A stretch of 64,000 bases of DNA from NCBI GenBank assembly GCA_014529385.2, contig CM043962.1:52163905-52227904 (forward strand), in the 5' to 3' direction. Positions 1 through 11,905 of this stretch are shown here, piece by piece; the stretch's first letter is position 1; each line of letters starts with the position of its first letter. This DNA is from Adiantum capillus-veneris. Its lineage: Eukaryota; Streptophyta; Polypodiopsida; Polypodiales; Pteridaceae. Made by a program: the position numbers and the translations under genes. The notes beneath the pieces were generated by a model that saw only the letters and a program-made list of their open reading frames with translations, had not been told where the DNA came from and searched no databases.

Positions 1-274
1 GTTCCTTCGGTGGAGGCTCTTGAGTTCTCCTTTGGGAAGGAGATGCATCATCAAGAAGTAAATTCTTGAGCCCTTCGTATGGATTCTCTTCTTCTTCTCG
101 AATCGGAGAGAGACCTCTTTTGGGAGTCTCACAAGGAGGCTTCCTAGGTGTTCTCTCGTCATGGTGATGAGCTTGGAGAATCCCGTGAGCACGGAGCTGC
201 CGTTGCACTTCACTTTGGAGAGATGGATTGCCCATGGCTTGTTGAAGCCTAGAAACAAGATAGTTAACAAGCAT
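1..274 (-). CDS. Partial gag N-terminus of gypsy element G1 (runs off window)
   Basis: An open minus-strand frame of 91 codons starts at ATG 274 and runs off the left edge. The previous in-frame codon group is closed by a TAG just upstream, so 274 is the first available start. The peptide begins MLVNYLVSRLQQAMGNPSLQ and is rich in charged and proline residues, without a recognisable domain. Position supports gag: it is the first long frame after the primer binding site and 5' LTR of G1, about 420 bases into the internal region. Only the position and orientation argue for gag; the sequence alone does not. Confidence 0.5.
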   Translation of the reverse strand, partial: MLVNYLVSRLQQAMGNPSLQSEVQRQLRAHGILQAHHHDERTPRKPPCETPKRGLSPIREEEENPYEGLKNLLLDDASPSQRRTQEPPPKE

Positions 275-696
275 TGAAGCATCATTAGTAGACTATCGTC
301 AACCATTCTAACAACTTTTAGGTGTACTTTGGCACTTCAAGCCCTATTTGCTACTCCTCTTTACCCCTTTAGAAAAAGCACTCAAGCTATTGTACCTGCG
401 GCTCAAATACCATTAATTACAAGGAATAGAAGAGAGGGTCTTTCGACACCAAAACAGCACCGGCTCGTGTCAAGATTCTAATAGCTCAATAGTGGTTAAG
501 CCGTAGGCAAGCCCCGTAGGACTCCACTATTAAGACCATAGCTCTCGACGGTGATGCCCCGTTAACTGCACGAATGCAGGCGCACTGCAAGGCTGAAAAA
601 TCCCTATTCTACTTACTCACAGGCAATTAATAATACCAACCATTTATAGCTAGCTTGAGGACCTCCCTTCTTGAGCAAGAAAAGAGAAACCTTGTG
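275..696 (-). other. Untranslated leader of gypsy element G1
   Basis: No supported coding frame lies between the primer binding site and the putative gag start. The length and place suit the leader of a Ty3/gypsy element. Confidence 0.45.
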
Positions 697-708
697 CTCC
701 GATACCAA
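697..708 (-). promoter_or_regulatory. Primer binding site of G1
   Basis: Read on the minus strand, TGGTATCGGAGC directly follows the LTR end (...GTTACA). It matches the plant initiator-Met tRNA type primer binding site (TGGTATCAGAGC) with one mismatch. It fixes the element's orientation and shows that the LTR at 709-2286 is the 5' LTR. Confidence 0.8.
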
Positions 709-2286
709 TGTAACATTTAATGGCCTAAAAACTTATGTGTAGCGGAAATTAACATGAACATAGTGGGCATTTCATTAGAATAGATTCCTAATGAGAATTA
801 CAAGAGTGCTTGGGTGGAGAGAGCAACAAAAAGCATAACACCTAGTTAGATAGCATCAACAATACTTTCAAAAGAGAGAGAAATTAAGCTATTGACAACA
901 GTTGAGGACCGGATTTGCATGGAGCCGGTCCCCCCTCCAAAAGGCTTTGTATTATGGTTTCTCCCATCAAGAGAGACATTGTACAATACAATTCTTTGTG
1001 TTCCTTCAAGACTAGTTAGTGCAATGAAGATGAAAGCTTCATGCACTAAGCAAAACACTTAGCAAACACAACTTTAATTATCCCCGTTCTCAGACCCAAG
1101 ACCTCACACACCTTCGAAGATGGTAAGAGCTAGCAGGGTATGAGAGTAGATTGAGAGGAAGAAGGAGTATCTTACGAGAAAGATGTACATCTCCTCACAT
1201 AATCACTCATATTAGCATAGCTCTAGCTTAGTAATTAGCTTGGTAGAGGAGATGAGCATGCATTGAAGCTTGGCTCTTGGTTGGATTTGCATCCACAAGC
1301 CAAGAGTGTGTCGATGTAGGCTTCTATCTCACAAGCTTGGAGTAGGTGATGAGCTCTCCATTAAAGCTTGGGAAGAGATAGTCTTCTCTTTCTTCACACA
1401 TAGACTGTGTGTGAGTGTGTGTTCGATAATGCCTTGCAAAAATCAGCCCCCTCTCTCTCTTGGGCGAGGCCCCTTGCTATTTGCTCTTGCAGGCTCCCTA
1501 TTGGACAATGCCAAGCTCAGCCAATGGCTATTAAGCAGCATAAGTGATGGCCTTCTGACATGTGTCCCCCTTTCCCCTTTTGTGAGAGCTTAATCAATTA
1601 AACTTAATTGATTTAAATGAATTAAATCCCCATTGGACCTTTCCCCATTCTGACCAATAGGAATTAAGTAGCCCATTGGACTGCTCAATTCCTATTGGAC
1701 CCCTTCTCAGGCTGTCTAATAATCATCCAGGAGACTTAATTTTCATTGGTTCTTTTTATTAAGTGTTTTAAAATTAATTAGGCTAAATTTACTCTAGCCT
1801 AATTCTCATTGGTCCACTTCAAGGGTCATCCAATAGAAATTGGGCATACCTTGTGGGCATCTGGCCTAGGGAGTTGACACGTGTCGCTCATTCCCTTTGT
1901 GTAAAGGGGGCTTGTGTGTGTGTTTGTGGCTTTCTCTCTCATCCCCTACCTTTAGGGCTCGCCCCCTCATGTGTAGGGATGTGTGTTGACTTTGGATAGC
2001 ACACAAAGCATCCAATTCCCCCTAAGCTTTAACCCTTTGGACACAATCTTTGAATTTTGGAACCTTAGCATTTTGGAAGTCTTAATGGGCTGAACCTTAG
2101 GGTCTTTTCAGCCCATTGTTGCACATGGCTCTTTTGCAGATGGCCCCTCCTTTGGATCCCTACTGTGGCCGGTCTGATAGCTTAACCAATATTCTAGCTT
2201 TTTCTCCCCTGGCACTTCCCCACATTAAATGATCAGTTTAATATGAGAAAATCATTTAAGAGAATTAGATATTGATTATTATGACA
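709..2286 (-). repeat. 5' LTR of gypsy element G1
   Basis: On the minus strand the 1578-base repeat begins TGTCAT and ends GTTACA, so it has TG...CA ends. It is closely related along its whole length to the LTR at 58091-59713, including the shared GAGGACCGGATTT segment and the AT-rich terminal stretch. Its right boundary cuts a copia gag-pre-integrase frame, so it marks the insertion point. Several short open frames inside it are not supported as genes. The internal part of the element continues left of the window; the two LTRs seen here belong to two different insertions. Confidence 0.85.
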
Positions 2287-3814
2287 GAACAAGTGCCAAC
2301 TGTGTATCTCTTCTACTGCTTCTATGCTTATGTGGCTGCTGTTTTTGCTTACCATACAGACAATGTTCACAGAATTCAAAATCATTAAATGAAAAGCCAG
2401 GCAAATAACCAGAACGAGACAAGATTTCCATTCCCTTCTTGGACATATGTCCTAACCGGCTATGCCACAAAGAAACGTTCGGCTGCTCGGTTACATTGAT
2501 TACATTTTTAGAGACATTTGATACATAAATCATGTAAAGTCCTCCAGACTTTACTCCATGTGCTACTATCATCGAACCCTTGGATATCTTCCACATGTTT
2601 TGTCCAAAAGTGGTGACGTAGCCAGCATCATCAAGTAAACCTGTGTTGATCAAGCTCTTTGTAATTGCTGGAACATGTCTCACATTCTTCAACGTGAAAG
2701 AAGAGCCATTCTGAAACTTCAATTGAACATCTCCAACACCTAAGATCTCACATGTCTGCCCATTGCCTAGCCGAACATGATCTTTAGTGGTCACATAAGA
2801 GGTAAACCACTCCTTGTTTGGAGACACATGAAGTGATGCCTCTGAGTCTATAATCCAGTCACTCAGTGCATTTCCATCAGATGCTGTAAGAAGAGTTGAG
2901 TCCATTGTATTCTTCAAGAAGTAGATGTCTCCTGACACTAGACTGTCATCCTCTGCAACAGTGTTTGTCACATTTATTTCTTGAATCTTCAATGAGGACT
3001 TGTTCTTCTCACCATGGTCTTCAGCTTTATCTTTGCCTTTTTCTGATTTCCATTCTCTGCAGTCTCTTTTCATGTGACCCTTCTTGCCACAATGGTAGCA
3101 TTCTATGTCACTCTTGCCTTTAGCACTGCGGGACTTGCTACGAGACTGATTCCTCTTTCCACCTTTGTACTTTTCTTTGGTCCTTCCCCTGACAACTAAG
3201 GCTGTTCCTTTGCCTTTGTCCATTGTCTTTCTATTGGTTTCTTCAGTAAGCAGACTTCCTTCTACACCTGCTATGTTCAAACCATCTAGAGGTGCAGAAT
3301 TACTCAAAGCTGTGCGAAAAGTGTCCCAACTTTCCGGCAATGTGATCAACAGGAACATAGCTCTAGCAGGTTCATCAAACTTGACACCTTGAGCTGACAA
3401 CTGACTGTGGATGGTGTTGAATTCATTCAGATGATTGGACATAGGTGTCCCTTCTTTCATCTTCAAGTCAACAAGCTTCTTAAGCCAGTATACCTGTGAA
3501 GCTGCACTCTACTTCTCATAAAGATCACTCAGCTTTGTCCATGCTTCATAAGCCGACATCTCGTCTGCTACATTGAAGTAAATGCTTCATGCCAAAGTCA
3601 GCATAATGGTAGAAAGTGCCAATTCATCCATTTCGCTCCATTCATCTTCGCCCATATCTTGTGGTTTTATCCCCTTGAGCTTTATAGGTTTTATCTGCTT
3701 CTTTTGTACCAACACGTGCCAAATCTGCTTCCTCCACAATGGGAAATTGGTTCCATCCAGCTTCTTGATATTGTAAAGCGCAGTGTCTTGTGATCCAGCC
3801 ATAGCTACGCTCAC
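2287..3814 (-). pseudogene. copia gag / protease / gag-pre-integrase fragment with two stops
   Basis: One minus-strand frame from ATG 3814 to the G1 junction encodes a Ty1/copia polyprotein N-terminus. Seen in order: a gag N-terminal region with KLDGTNFPLWRKQIW; a UBN2-type gag region; a CCHC zinc knuckle (CYHCGKKGHMKRDC); a protease region in which the expected DSGAS active-site motif reads DSEASLHV; and the gag-pre-integrase region ending in FCEHCLYGKQ. Two in-frame stops, TGA at 3587-3589 and TAG at 3509-3511, break the frame, and the Gly-to-Glu change at the protease active site suggests loss of function. The frame ends at the G1 LTR after LALV, where copia relatives continue. Confidence 0.88.
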
Positions 3815-4823
3815 AATAGTTTACTTTCCTGGGAAAAATTCGGCAGAGTTTCCCCTGTAAACTGACCTCTGAACCAATATCAACATGTCAAATGAACCAA
3901 GAAAGCTTCAGATTCTGCAGAAATTTCGACAGAGTCTCCTTTGTAAAATGGCTCTAGTGTACTCAAAAACAAACTAAAAAACAGCTCAAAAAACACTGTC
4001 TCTCTGACGCTGTAAGCTGCGGGTAAACCTGTCCTGCACCTGTACTGTCTCTCACTGTCCTGTAAGCATAGACTGCGACAATGCCTCAACAACAGTAAAG
4101 CAAAGATGCAATGCTCGAGGGATCCCTCCAAGACCTGTATCACCGAAAGGATCTCAACATTCGAGAATCCCCCAGCTCAATAAAACCTCACTCGACCCTC
4201 AACAAAGGCTGCAGTGAATCTGACAATACATAGACTTCCCACAAAATCATACATCCACAAATTTCCCACTATATGATGTAACCGCTGTGGCGGTTGTTTG
4301 CTGCGTGACTCACAGCCAGCAAACCCTCAACAAACATACATCATCTCTGACAATACATCCCATGTGGAAGTACCTGCAATGTCAGGATGAAATCTGGAAT
4401 ATCAAGCAGCAAACACAAGCTACCTGATGAACTAGTGGATGTCGCCTACAGTCTGTGTGTAGATGCGTCCGTGTCGTATGTGACACGCCTCCAAGAACTG
4501 TGAGCCGTCCTTCGATGTGTAGACAGCCACAAATCAACACTCTGGGAGTGCCGATATCCTCAACACCTGCAGTCGTAGGCCGAAACCCCAAATTTGCAGA
4601 GTCGGATCTGCACCTGCTGAGACCACGTAGTCGAAAATGGCCTACGTAGAACTTTGTCGAAGCCGAATGGTGACCGAGATGACCTCATAATGAAATTCTG
4701 AGAACACCAAGCCCTTGGGGCTCCCCACAAGATTTGGGGTCGTGTCTTCGCCTATCGAATCTCACTCCAATCTGAGCAGGTGACTCTGACTATTTGCAAA
4801 TGCTGTCCCGAGCCTCGATCTGA
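3815..4823 (-). other. Leader of copia element K1
   Basis: About 1 kb between the primer binding site and the gag start. I see no supported gene on either strand; short frames here have no recognisable features. Confidence 0.5.
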
Positions 4824-4835
4824 GCTCTGATACCA
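4824..4835 (-). promoter_or_regulatory. Primer binding site of copia element K1
   Basis: Minus-strand TGGTATCAGAGC, an exact initiator-Met tRNA type primer binding site, two bases inside the LTR end. Confidence 0.85.
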
Positions 4836-4837
4836 GT

Positions 4838-5029
4838 TGAGGGAGTACGAGCGGAAGTGTGACGCGAGAGAGAGTGCGAGAAAAAGAATACGACGATATG
4901 GTGAACTCGCTCTACTATAATGTGTAGAGCATAGTGAGTTCTTATTAGGTTTTTACAAAAGAATATGTGTACATAGCTGGCGGCCCGCCCACTTACCTGG
5001 GCGACCACATTGGGCTTTATACCCCAACA
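4838..5029 (-). repeat. 5' LTR of copia element K1
   Basis: Minus-strand TGTTGGGGTATAAAG at one end and CTCCCTCA at the other give TG...CA termini around 192 bases, a normal short copia LTR. TATAAAG close to the 5' end is a plausible promoter TATA box. The flanking five bases at 5030-5034 are AAAAG; the partner target duplication is outside the window. Confidence 0.7.
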
Positions 5030-6144
<1,115 letters not shown>

Positions 6145-8196
6145 ATGAGACTCTCTCTCCTAACCGCGCTGAAAGCCTGTGCGAAGAAGAAGGATTTGTA
6201 TCATGGCTCCAAGATCCATGCTGATATTAACGCCAGTGGTGTACTTGAGAAGGACCCATGTTTAGGGCACGCGTTGGTCACTATGTATGCCCAATGCGGT
6301 GCACTAGTCAGAGCACAACAAGTCATTGACAAGCTTCCTCTCCGGAGTGTCGTGTCTTGGACTGCTCTTATTGCAGGATATGTCCAACATGGGCAGGGCC
6401 AGAAAGCACTCCGTTGTTTCCATCAGATGCAGAGCCAGGGCTTCTCTCCTGATGCGTTCACCTATGCTTCCGTTTTGAAGGCATGTGGCATTGTGCAAAA
6501 TGTTGGTTTGGGTAATCAAATTCATGATGAGATTGTCAGTCAGGGGCTGTTAAACAACAATGTTGTGCTTGGTGGAGCCTTGGTTGACATGTATGTCAAA
6601 TGTGCTGTACTTTTGAAAGCACAAAATGCTTTTGATGCGCTTCCTTTGCGCAATACGGTCTGTTGGAATGCGCTGATTGCAGGGTATGCCCAACAAGGGC
6701 AGGGCCAGGAAGCTCTGGGCTGTTTCCAGCAAATGCGGAGTCAGGGATTCTCTCCAAATGCGGTCACCTATGCATGTGCCTTGAAGGCATGTAGTATTAC
6801 GCAAGACGTTGATGTGATTAAAAAAATCCATGATGAGATTGTCAGTCAGGGGCTGTTGAACAAGAATGTCGTGCTTGGCGGAGCTTTAGTTGATGTGTTT
6901 GCCAAAGGTGGTGCACTTTTGAAAGCACAAAAAGTTTTCGACTCGCTTCCGGTGCGTAGTGTGGTCTCCTGGACTGCATTGATTTCAGGATACGCTCAAC
7001 ATGGACGGGGCCAGGAAGCTCTGGCCTGTTTTCAGCGTATGCGGAGTGAGGGCTTTTCTCCAGATGCAGTCACATATGCTTGTGTTTTGAAGGCATGTGG
7101 TATTGTGCAAGACATTGACATGGGCAGAAAGCTCCACTATGAGATTGTTAATCAGGGGCTATTGAACAACCTTGGTGGAGCTTTGGTCGACATGTATGCC
7201 AAATGTGGTGTAATTTCAAAAGCACAAGAAGTTTTTGATGCACTTCATGTGCGCAATGCGATTTGTTGGAATTCTCTGATTGCAGGATATGCCCAACATG
7301 GACAGGGCCGGGAAGCTTTGGGCTGTTTCCAGCAAATGCGGAGTCAAGGCTTCTCTCCTACTGAGGTCACCTATGCTTGCGTTTTGAAGGCATGTGGCAA
7401 TGTGCAAGACGTGGATGTGGGTAATCAAATTCATGACGAGATCGTCAGCCAAGAGTTGTTGAACAACAATGTTGTGCTTGGCGGAGCTTTGGTCGACATG
7501 TATGCCAAATGTGGGGTACTTTTGAAAGCACAAAAAGTTCTTGACGCGCTTCCTGTGCGCAATGCAATTTGTTGGAACGCATTGATTGCAGGATATGTCC
7601 AACATGGGCAAGGCCAGGAAGCTCTGGGCTGTTTTCAGCGAATGCAGAGCGAGGGCTTCTCTCCGGATGAGGTCTCTTGGAATGCACTTATAGGAGGGTA
7701 TGCCCAGCAAGGGCTGGCCAAGGAAGCTTTGGGCTGTTTTCAATGGATGCAACAAGAGGGCATGTCCCCAAATGCAATCACCTTTTATAATGTGCTCAAT
7801 GCTTGTGGTCGCTCAGGTTTGGTGGATGAGGGTGAAATGTATTTTGACTATATGAGGGAAACATATGGCATTGCACCAAGTGAGGGACACTACGCTTGCA
7901 TGGTTGTGCTCTTTGGACATGCAAGGCTTTTTGACAAAGCTATGAGAGTGATTAGGATGATGCCATCGTCTGAAGATCATCCTCTAGTTTGGTCTGCTCT
8001 TTTACGTGCTTGTCAAAGATGGGGAAAAGTGAAGCTTGGAAGGTTTGCATTTGAGCATGCAGTACAAACAGACGGATGTAATGCGGCAGCGTATACCTTA
8101 ATGAGTAATATCTATGCAGCTTCTGGCATGCAGGAGGAGGCAGAAAATGTTGAACGCATGGGAATAACAAATTTGGCTTTGGCAGCCAGGATGTAG
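6145..8196 (+). CDS. PLS-class pentatricopeptide repeat protein (E type, truncated DYW)
   Basis: A 683-residue intronless protein made of about 17-18 PPR motifs in L-S-P order. PPR proteins of this class bind organellar RNA in mitochondria or plastids and usually specify C-to-U editing sites. Five LSP triplets of about 101 residues are near copies of one another, each containing variants of GGALVDMYAKCG, WNALIAGYAQHGQGQEAL and VTYACVLKACG. The last part (from about residue 520) has P2, L2, S2 and E-like motifs with FYNVLNACGRSGLVDEG. The frame ends at 8196 after LALAARM, but the next 350 bases hold E+/DYW remains in other frames, so the C-terminus was probably lost by frameshift. ATG 6145 is the first in-frame start. 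I see no clear transit peptide, so the N-terminus may also be reduced. It may be a functional E-type gene or a decaying DYW gene. Confidence 0.9.
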   Translation: MRLSLLTALKACAKKKDLYHGSKIHADINASGVLEKDPCLGHALVTMYAQCGALVRAQQVIDKLPLRSVVSWTALIAGYVQHGQGQKALRCFHQMQSQGFSPDAFTYASVLKACGIVQNVGLGNQIHDEIVSQGLLNNNVVLGGALVDMYVKCAVLLKAQNAFDALPLRNTVCWNALIAGYAQQGQGQEALGCFQQMRSQGFSPNAVTYACALKACSITQDVDVIKKIHDEIVSQGLLNKNVVLGGALVDVFAKGGALLKAQKVFDSLPVRSVVSWTALISGYAQHGRGQEALACFQRMRSEGFSPDAVTYACVLKACGIVQDIDMGRKLHYEIVNQGLLNNLGGALVDMYAKCGVISKAQEVFDALHVRNAICWNSLIAGYAQHGQGREALGCFQQMRSQGFSPTEVTYACVLKACGNVQDVDVGNQIHDEIVSQELLNNNVVLGGALVDMYAKCGVLLKAQKVLDALPVRNAICWNALIAGYVQHGQGQEALGCFQRMQSEGFSPDEVSWNALIGGYAQQGLAKEALGCFQWMQQEGMSPNAITFYNVLNACGRSGLVDEGEMYFDYMRETYGIAPSEGHYACMVVLFGHARLFDKAMRVIRMMPSSEDHPLVWSALLRACQRWGKVKLGRFAFEHAVQTDGCNAAAYTLMSNIYAASGMQEEAENVERMGITNLALAARM

Positions 8197-8545
8197 CTGC
8201 TGGGTTGATGCGAGTTGAAATGTCCATAAATTTGTTGTTGAGGATACCAAGCATCCTCAAAGCAGACGAATCTATGTGCAAAGTTGAAATTGTCCCAACA
8301 AGAATAATTTTCAAAGGTCTAGCAAAACCTTTTGGCCGATTCCGAAAGGGTTTTGCTTTGTCAGAAATTGGTCACTGCCTGTGCAATCATCATCAATACA
8401 CCACAAGGGTAAGATTTATGCATCATGGGCTTGTGGGGTTTGCCATGCTGCTACTTCACTAATGTCAAGAACAGAGAAACGCAAAATAATGGTCAAAGAT
8501 GCAAATCAGAGAAAGCTTTTGCGTGGTAACTATCAGTAATGAATG
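8170..8545 (+). pseudogene. Decayed E+/DYW domain of the PPR gene
   Basis: In the frame starting QPGCSCWVDAS (about 8185-8217) there is a typical E+ start. After a TGA it continues as NVHKFVVEDTKHPQSRRIY and then meets another stop. Further on INTPQG appears in one frame, followed in the next by CGVCHAATSLMSRTEKRK and VKDANQ (about 8430-8510), the zinc-ligand and C-terminal part of a DYW cytidine deaminase. The order is right but at least two frameshifts and two stops intervene and part of the domain is missing. One indel near 8180 separates the upstream PPR frame from the E+ frame. Confidence 0.75.
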
Positions 8546-9791
8546 TTTTGGGAATTTCATTCTGAAAAGAGATCCTTTTTGCCAGACTGCCTCGCTTCTC
8601 TCATGTGCTCTTGATGAGAGAATGATGAGCTTCTTGAAAGTGGGAACCGATTTCATTGTGAATTGTCAGTAGTGGTCTGTTTTCTTTACACATGTCTTCT
8701 TGATAAGGGAATGATAAGGTGCTGGTTCAGATGGAACTCTCATCAGTAGATTATGCTGACAGAATTGGTAGTATGAGTATTGGGACAGAATTGGTAGTAG
8801 GGTAAAGTGAACATTGGGAGAAGGCTCCATACCTTGCGGTACTTCTATGTCAGGAATATGGTACCATATGCATTTCAAGTATGGTTCTTTTGTGCTTGGG
8901 AATTATGCATGTAGGAGGGGTGGGTGTAATACTCTTTTCAAGGGCCAGGTTGTCTTTGTGTAATGAAAGGCCATAGATATTGAAAGCTATGGTAGCAAGT
9001 TGACCGGAGCCTAAATTTGATTTTAGAGCATGCTTGTAGTAGGTCCCCCTGATCTTGGAAAAAGAAAAATCGTTTCAAAACATCTCAAATGCATAAGTGA
9101 AGGGCGAGTTTAGGAAATAAAAAGCCCAATGGAAATGGAAAGTCAAAAGATTTTTCTTGTCAATATAAAGAGGTGATTGACTGTGCATTGACACATTTTG
9201 TATTCATTACCTTTCACTTTTGTTTACAGTTTCTTTGCACTATGTACTGAGTGAATTTATTTGTTTTGAAGCCATTAGGAAATGCAAATATTAGGAATGT
9301 GGTATGTTAAGAGTGATAGAATGTGTTAGTATTTGTTGCATTCTTCACGGTGAAGCATGTGCATTTTCTCGGAGAAATCATGCGTAGAATAGTGAAGTGA
9401 TGAAGACATAAGAGCCATGATGAGTTGTGTTGAATTTGATAAAGCTGTCAGAAGAGGGACTTGCATGAGCTAAATTGAGAGTTTTGTTCCAAAAGGAGAA
9501 AGTTGTCTTGTGCCAATAAAAATTTTAGGCTTTGCAAAAGAGAAGCTTGATTGTTGCTCGATAGAGAGGTTCGAGTTTGTGATAGAGAAAGGGTATGAAC
9601 TGTACATTGGATTATGATTAATTTCATTATCCTATTTTCTTTGAAACAGTCGTTGAAATAGTTTAGACGATCTCGGATCCTAAGTGAAAGATGTGACATG
9701 ATTACAATTTATAAAAATGTTCCTTTGCTCCTTAATGAGAGAGAGAGAGAGAGCACCATAATGGCTTCCAACAAACACTCTCCTGCCTCCC
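8546..9791. other. Intergenic region, no gene seen
   Basis: I see no coding support on either strand. A short (GA)n run lies near 9739-9755. Confidence 0.5.
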
Positions 9792-10270
9792 TGTTGGACC
9801 TGATGAGAACGGGCTTAAGCCTATAGATCTACCCTTAGAACATTCACATGACATGACTTTGCATGAGATGAGATGCAAATTAAGTGCATTTGTTGACTTC
9901 CAAATTTAGCGCCATGAATCTAGTGTCTACCCCTCTTTCTAGGGGTGCTTTGGCCTCAATGAGTATATACACATGGTACTACCCCTATCATAGTAAGTGT
10001 AATTCAGCTCCATGAATCTAGGGTCTATCCCTCTTCCTAGCGGTGCTTTGGCACATGCATTTGGCCTTTAGTGAGTCTACTCACATGGTACTACCCCTAT
10101 CACAAGCTTAACTCTTGGCTATAAAGAGACCCCTTTCGTACTGTCTTGTGAAGCATTCAATAATCAAATTTATCTTTCATTTTCACTCTCTCTTTCTGTG
10201 TGTGCTTATGATTATGTTTGTCATGAATGCTACTTTGCTTAATCCACCATTGTTCCATACCTACCTACCA
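9792..10270 (+). repeat. 5' LTR of copia element K2
   Basis: The 479-base segment begins TGTTGGACC and ends CCTACCTACCA (TG...CA), and a primer binding site follows directly. CTATAAAGAG near 10119 is a plausible TATA box. Inside it, an imperfect direct duplication of about 90 bases recurs (GAATCTAG...CTACCCCTATCA, near 9915 and 10014). Confidence 0.7.
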
Positions 10271-10285
10271 AGTGATATTAGAGCT
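10271..10285 (+). promoter_or_regulatory. Primer binding site of K2
   Basis: TGATATTAGAGC matches the initiator-Met tRNA type site TGGTATCAGAGC with two mismatches, adjacent to the LTR end. Confidence 0.65.
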
Positions 10286-11370
10286 TAATGAGGACTAATG
10301 TGTTGCTAACCTTTTAGGTTTCATTAATTTTTCCTAGTGAAATTCTGTAATCGATTGCAGCATTAGCAAAGTGCAGTTGTGTTCTTGGGTATTGAGTCCC
10401 ATGAGCTACTAATAGCCTTGGTTGATTAAGATATGACTAGAGGAGATTAGGGAATTTTAGTTGTGTTTGTAGGTTTCCTTTCACTTGCATAACAAATCCC
10501 ACATTCATCCACTACATTCTCTTCCATTGGACTCTCTTGAAGCATTGTCAATCCTCAAGAAATTGAATTGGATTTTGGATTGATGATTGGTTGATCAACA
10601 CTTGCATTTGTGTGCATTCAGTAGGTTAATTTCTCAAGTTTTTGCATCAGCAATTACTCTTTCATCAAACCCTGAATTGCTTCAAGAATTGTGTGTGGGT
10701 ATTATGTTCATTGAGGATCCTTGAAGCTCTCAATTTGCATTCCATTACTTTGTCAAATAAGTGCATCAGAATCACACTTTCTCTGTGTGCGCACCTTTGC
10801 CAGATAGTGCATAAAAAATCTTCCCCACAAAAGCATCCACATGGGGTGAGGTGGGCAGTGCAATGACTCTATTCGGGGCTCAAGGGGTGACGCTCTAGTT
10901 TGAATTGAGGGATTCAAGAAAACCTATAATCGGTTGTAAATTGTCGTATAATCCTTGTTCAAGTCCCATGCACCCTTTTCCCCCCAGATTTCAAAATTTT
11001 GAAAAAATGGCGTTAAAAGGTTACGATTGGGTTTGAAGCCTCTGTTCCCACAAGGCATCCTCGATAGCTTAAGTTTAAAGGCACTCTCTTATACAAGGGA
11101 GGTTTCACTCTAGTGCTCCGAGGCAATTAAGGGAGTTTCCCACAGTCACTAAGCTGTTTCGACAAAGATGAGGTTCCCACATACAAGAGGGAGAGCCCTT
11201 GAAGCCAAGAGGTTAGTGCCACAGGGAGCGGAGCAAATCAAATCTCAAAGAGGCCTACCTACATTAAGCAAAATTTTCAAAGGAAACTATCATATTTCAA
11301 CCAAAATCTTAAGGGTTACACCTCCTTAAAGAGTCTCCAAAAGGTAGTTAATAACATCCCTAAAAGAAAC
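10286..11370 (+). other. Leader of copia element K2
   Basis: No supported gene between the primer binding site and the gag relic. The stretch contains only short unconnected frames. Confidence 0.45.
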
Positions 11371-11905
11371 ATGCAAGAAAACGGCATGGAAAAGTTTAAT
11401 GGTCAAGGATTCCACACTTGGTAAACAAGAGGAGGGGATACTTGATCAAAAGAACTTACGATAAGCAGTAAAGGTTTTATTAGATAAACAACCCGAACTT
11501 CATCCCTGAAAAATTAGGGCATCCTCTTCCACAATCTCCTCATAATTAAGTGTAAAAGATGAGCAAGCATTGGGGATTATCATCACTAGGTTGCTTACAA
11601 AATATGTCCGTTTTATTGCTGAATGCACGAGTGTACATGAAGCGTGAGATGTACTTGAACAAAACTTTGGAGCGAAATCCAAAATAAGCAAAGTTAGTTT
11701 GAAGAAACAACTTATTACATTAGCCATGGAAGATGGAGAGGACATTGCTAGTTTAGTCATCAGACTAAACAACATTGTTACACAAATAACATACACCAAG
11801 AGTGATGTTCAAGAGGATCATAAAGTTGTTGTTCTACATGAGATATTGAGCAATAAACAAAAACTTGTTCTATTGTATTATCAAAATGAAGCTAGGAAAG
11901 CTTAG
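11371..11905 (+). pseudogene. copia gag relic (K2)
   Basis: The start MQENGMEKFNGQGFHTW is a copia gag N-terminus. It then hits TAA and, after a small deletion, continues in another frame as GILDQKNLR, later KDEQALGIIITRLL, ECTSVHEA, DVLEQNFGAKSKISKVSLKK and LITLAMEDGEDIASLVIRLN. This is the UBN2 gag domain pattern. Several stops and one frameshift make it non-functional. The similarity stops at the TAG at 11903-11905 and no zinc knuckle, protease or pol follows, so K2 is truncated. Confidence 0.78.

Larger units (their letters stand above)
2287..5029 (-). mobile_element. Ty1/copia element K1, 5' part, interrupted by G1
   Basis: In minus-strand order the fragment has a short LTR (5029-4838), a primer binding site, a leader, and gag to gag-pre-integrase coding sequence. 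It stops exactly at the G1 LTR, where the expected copia sequence continues no further. The missing protease-distal, integrase, RT and RNase H parts should lie beyond G1, left of this window. The element is older than G1 because G1 is nested in it and because K1 carries nonsense codons. Confidence 0.85.

Noticed and set aside
1270-1593. 107-codon frame in the G1 LTR
   Set aside because: It lies inside the LTR, is not kept in the related LTR at 58091-59713 and has no known motif.
6145-8545. PPR stops corrected by U-to-C RNA editing
   Set aside because: Ferns edit organellar transcripts this way, but this gene is in a nuclear, transposon-rich context, and frameshifts could not be corrected by editing.
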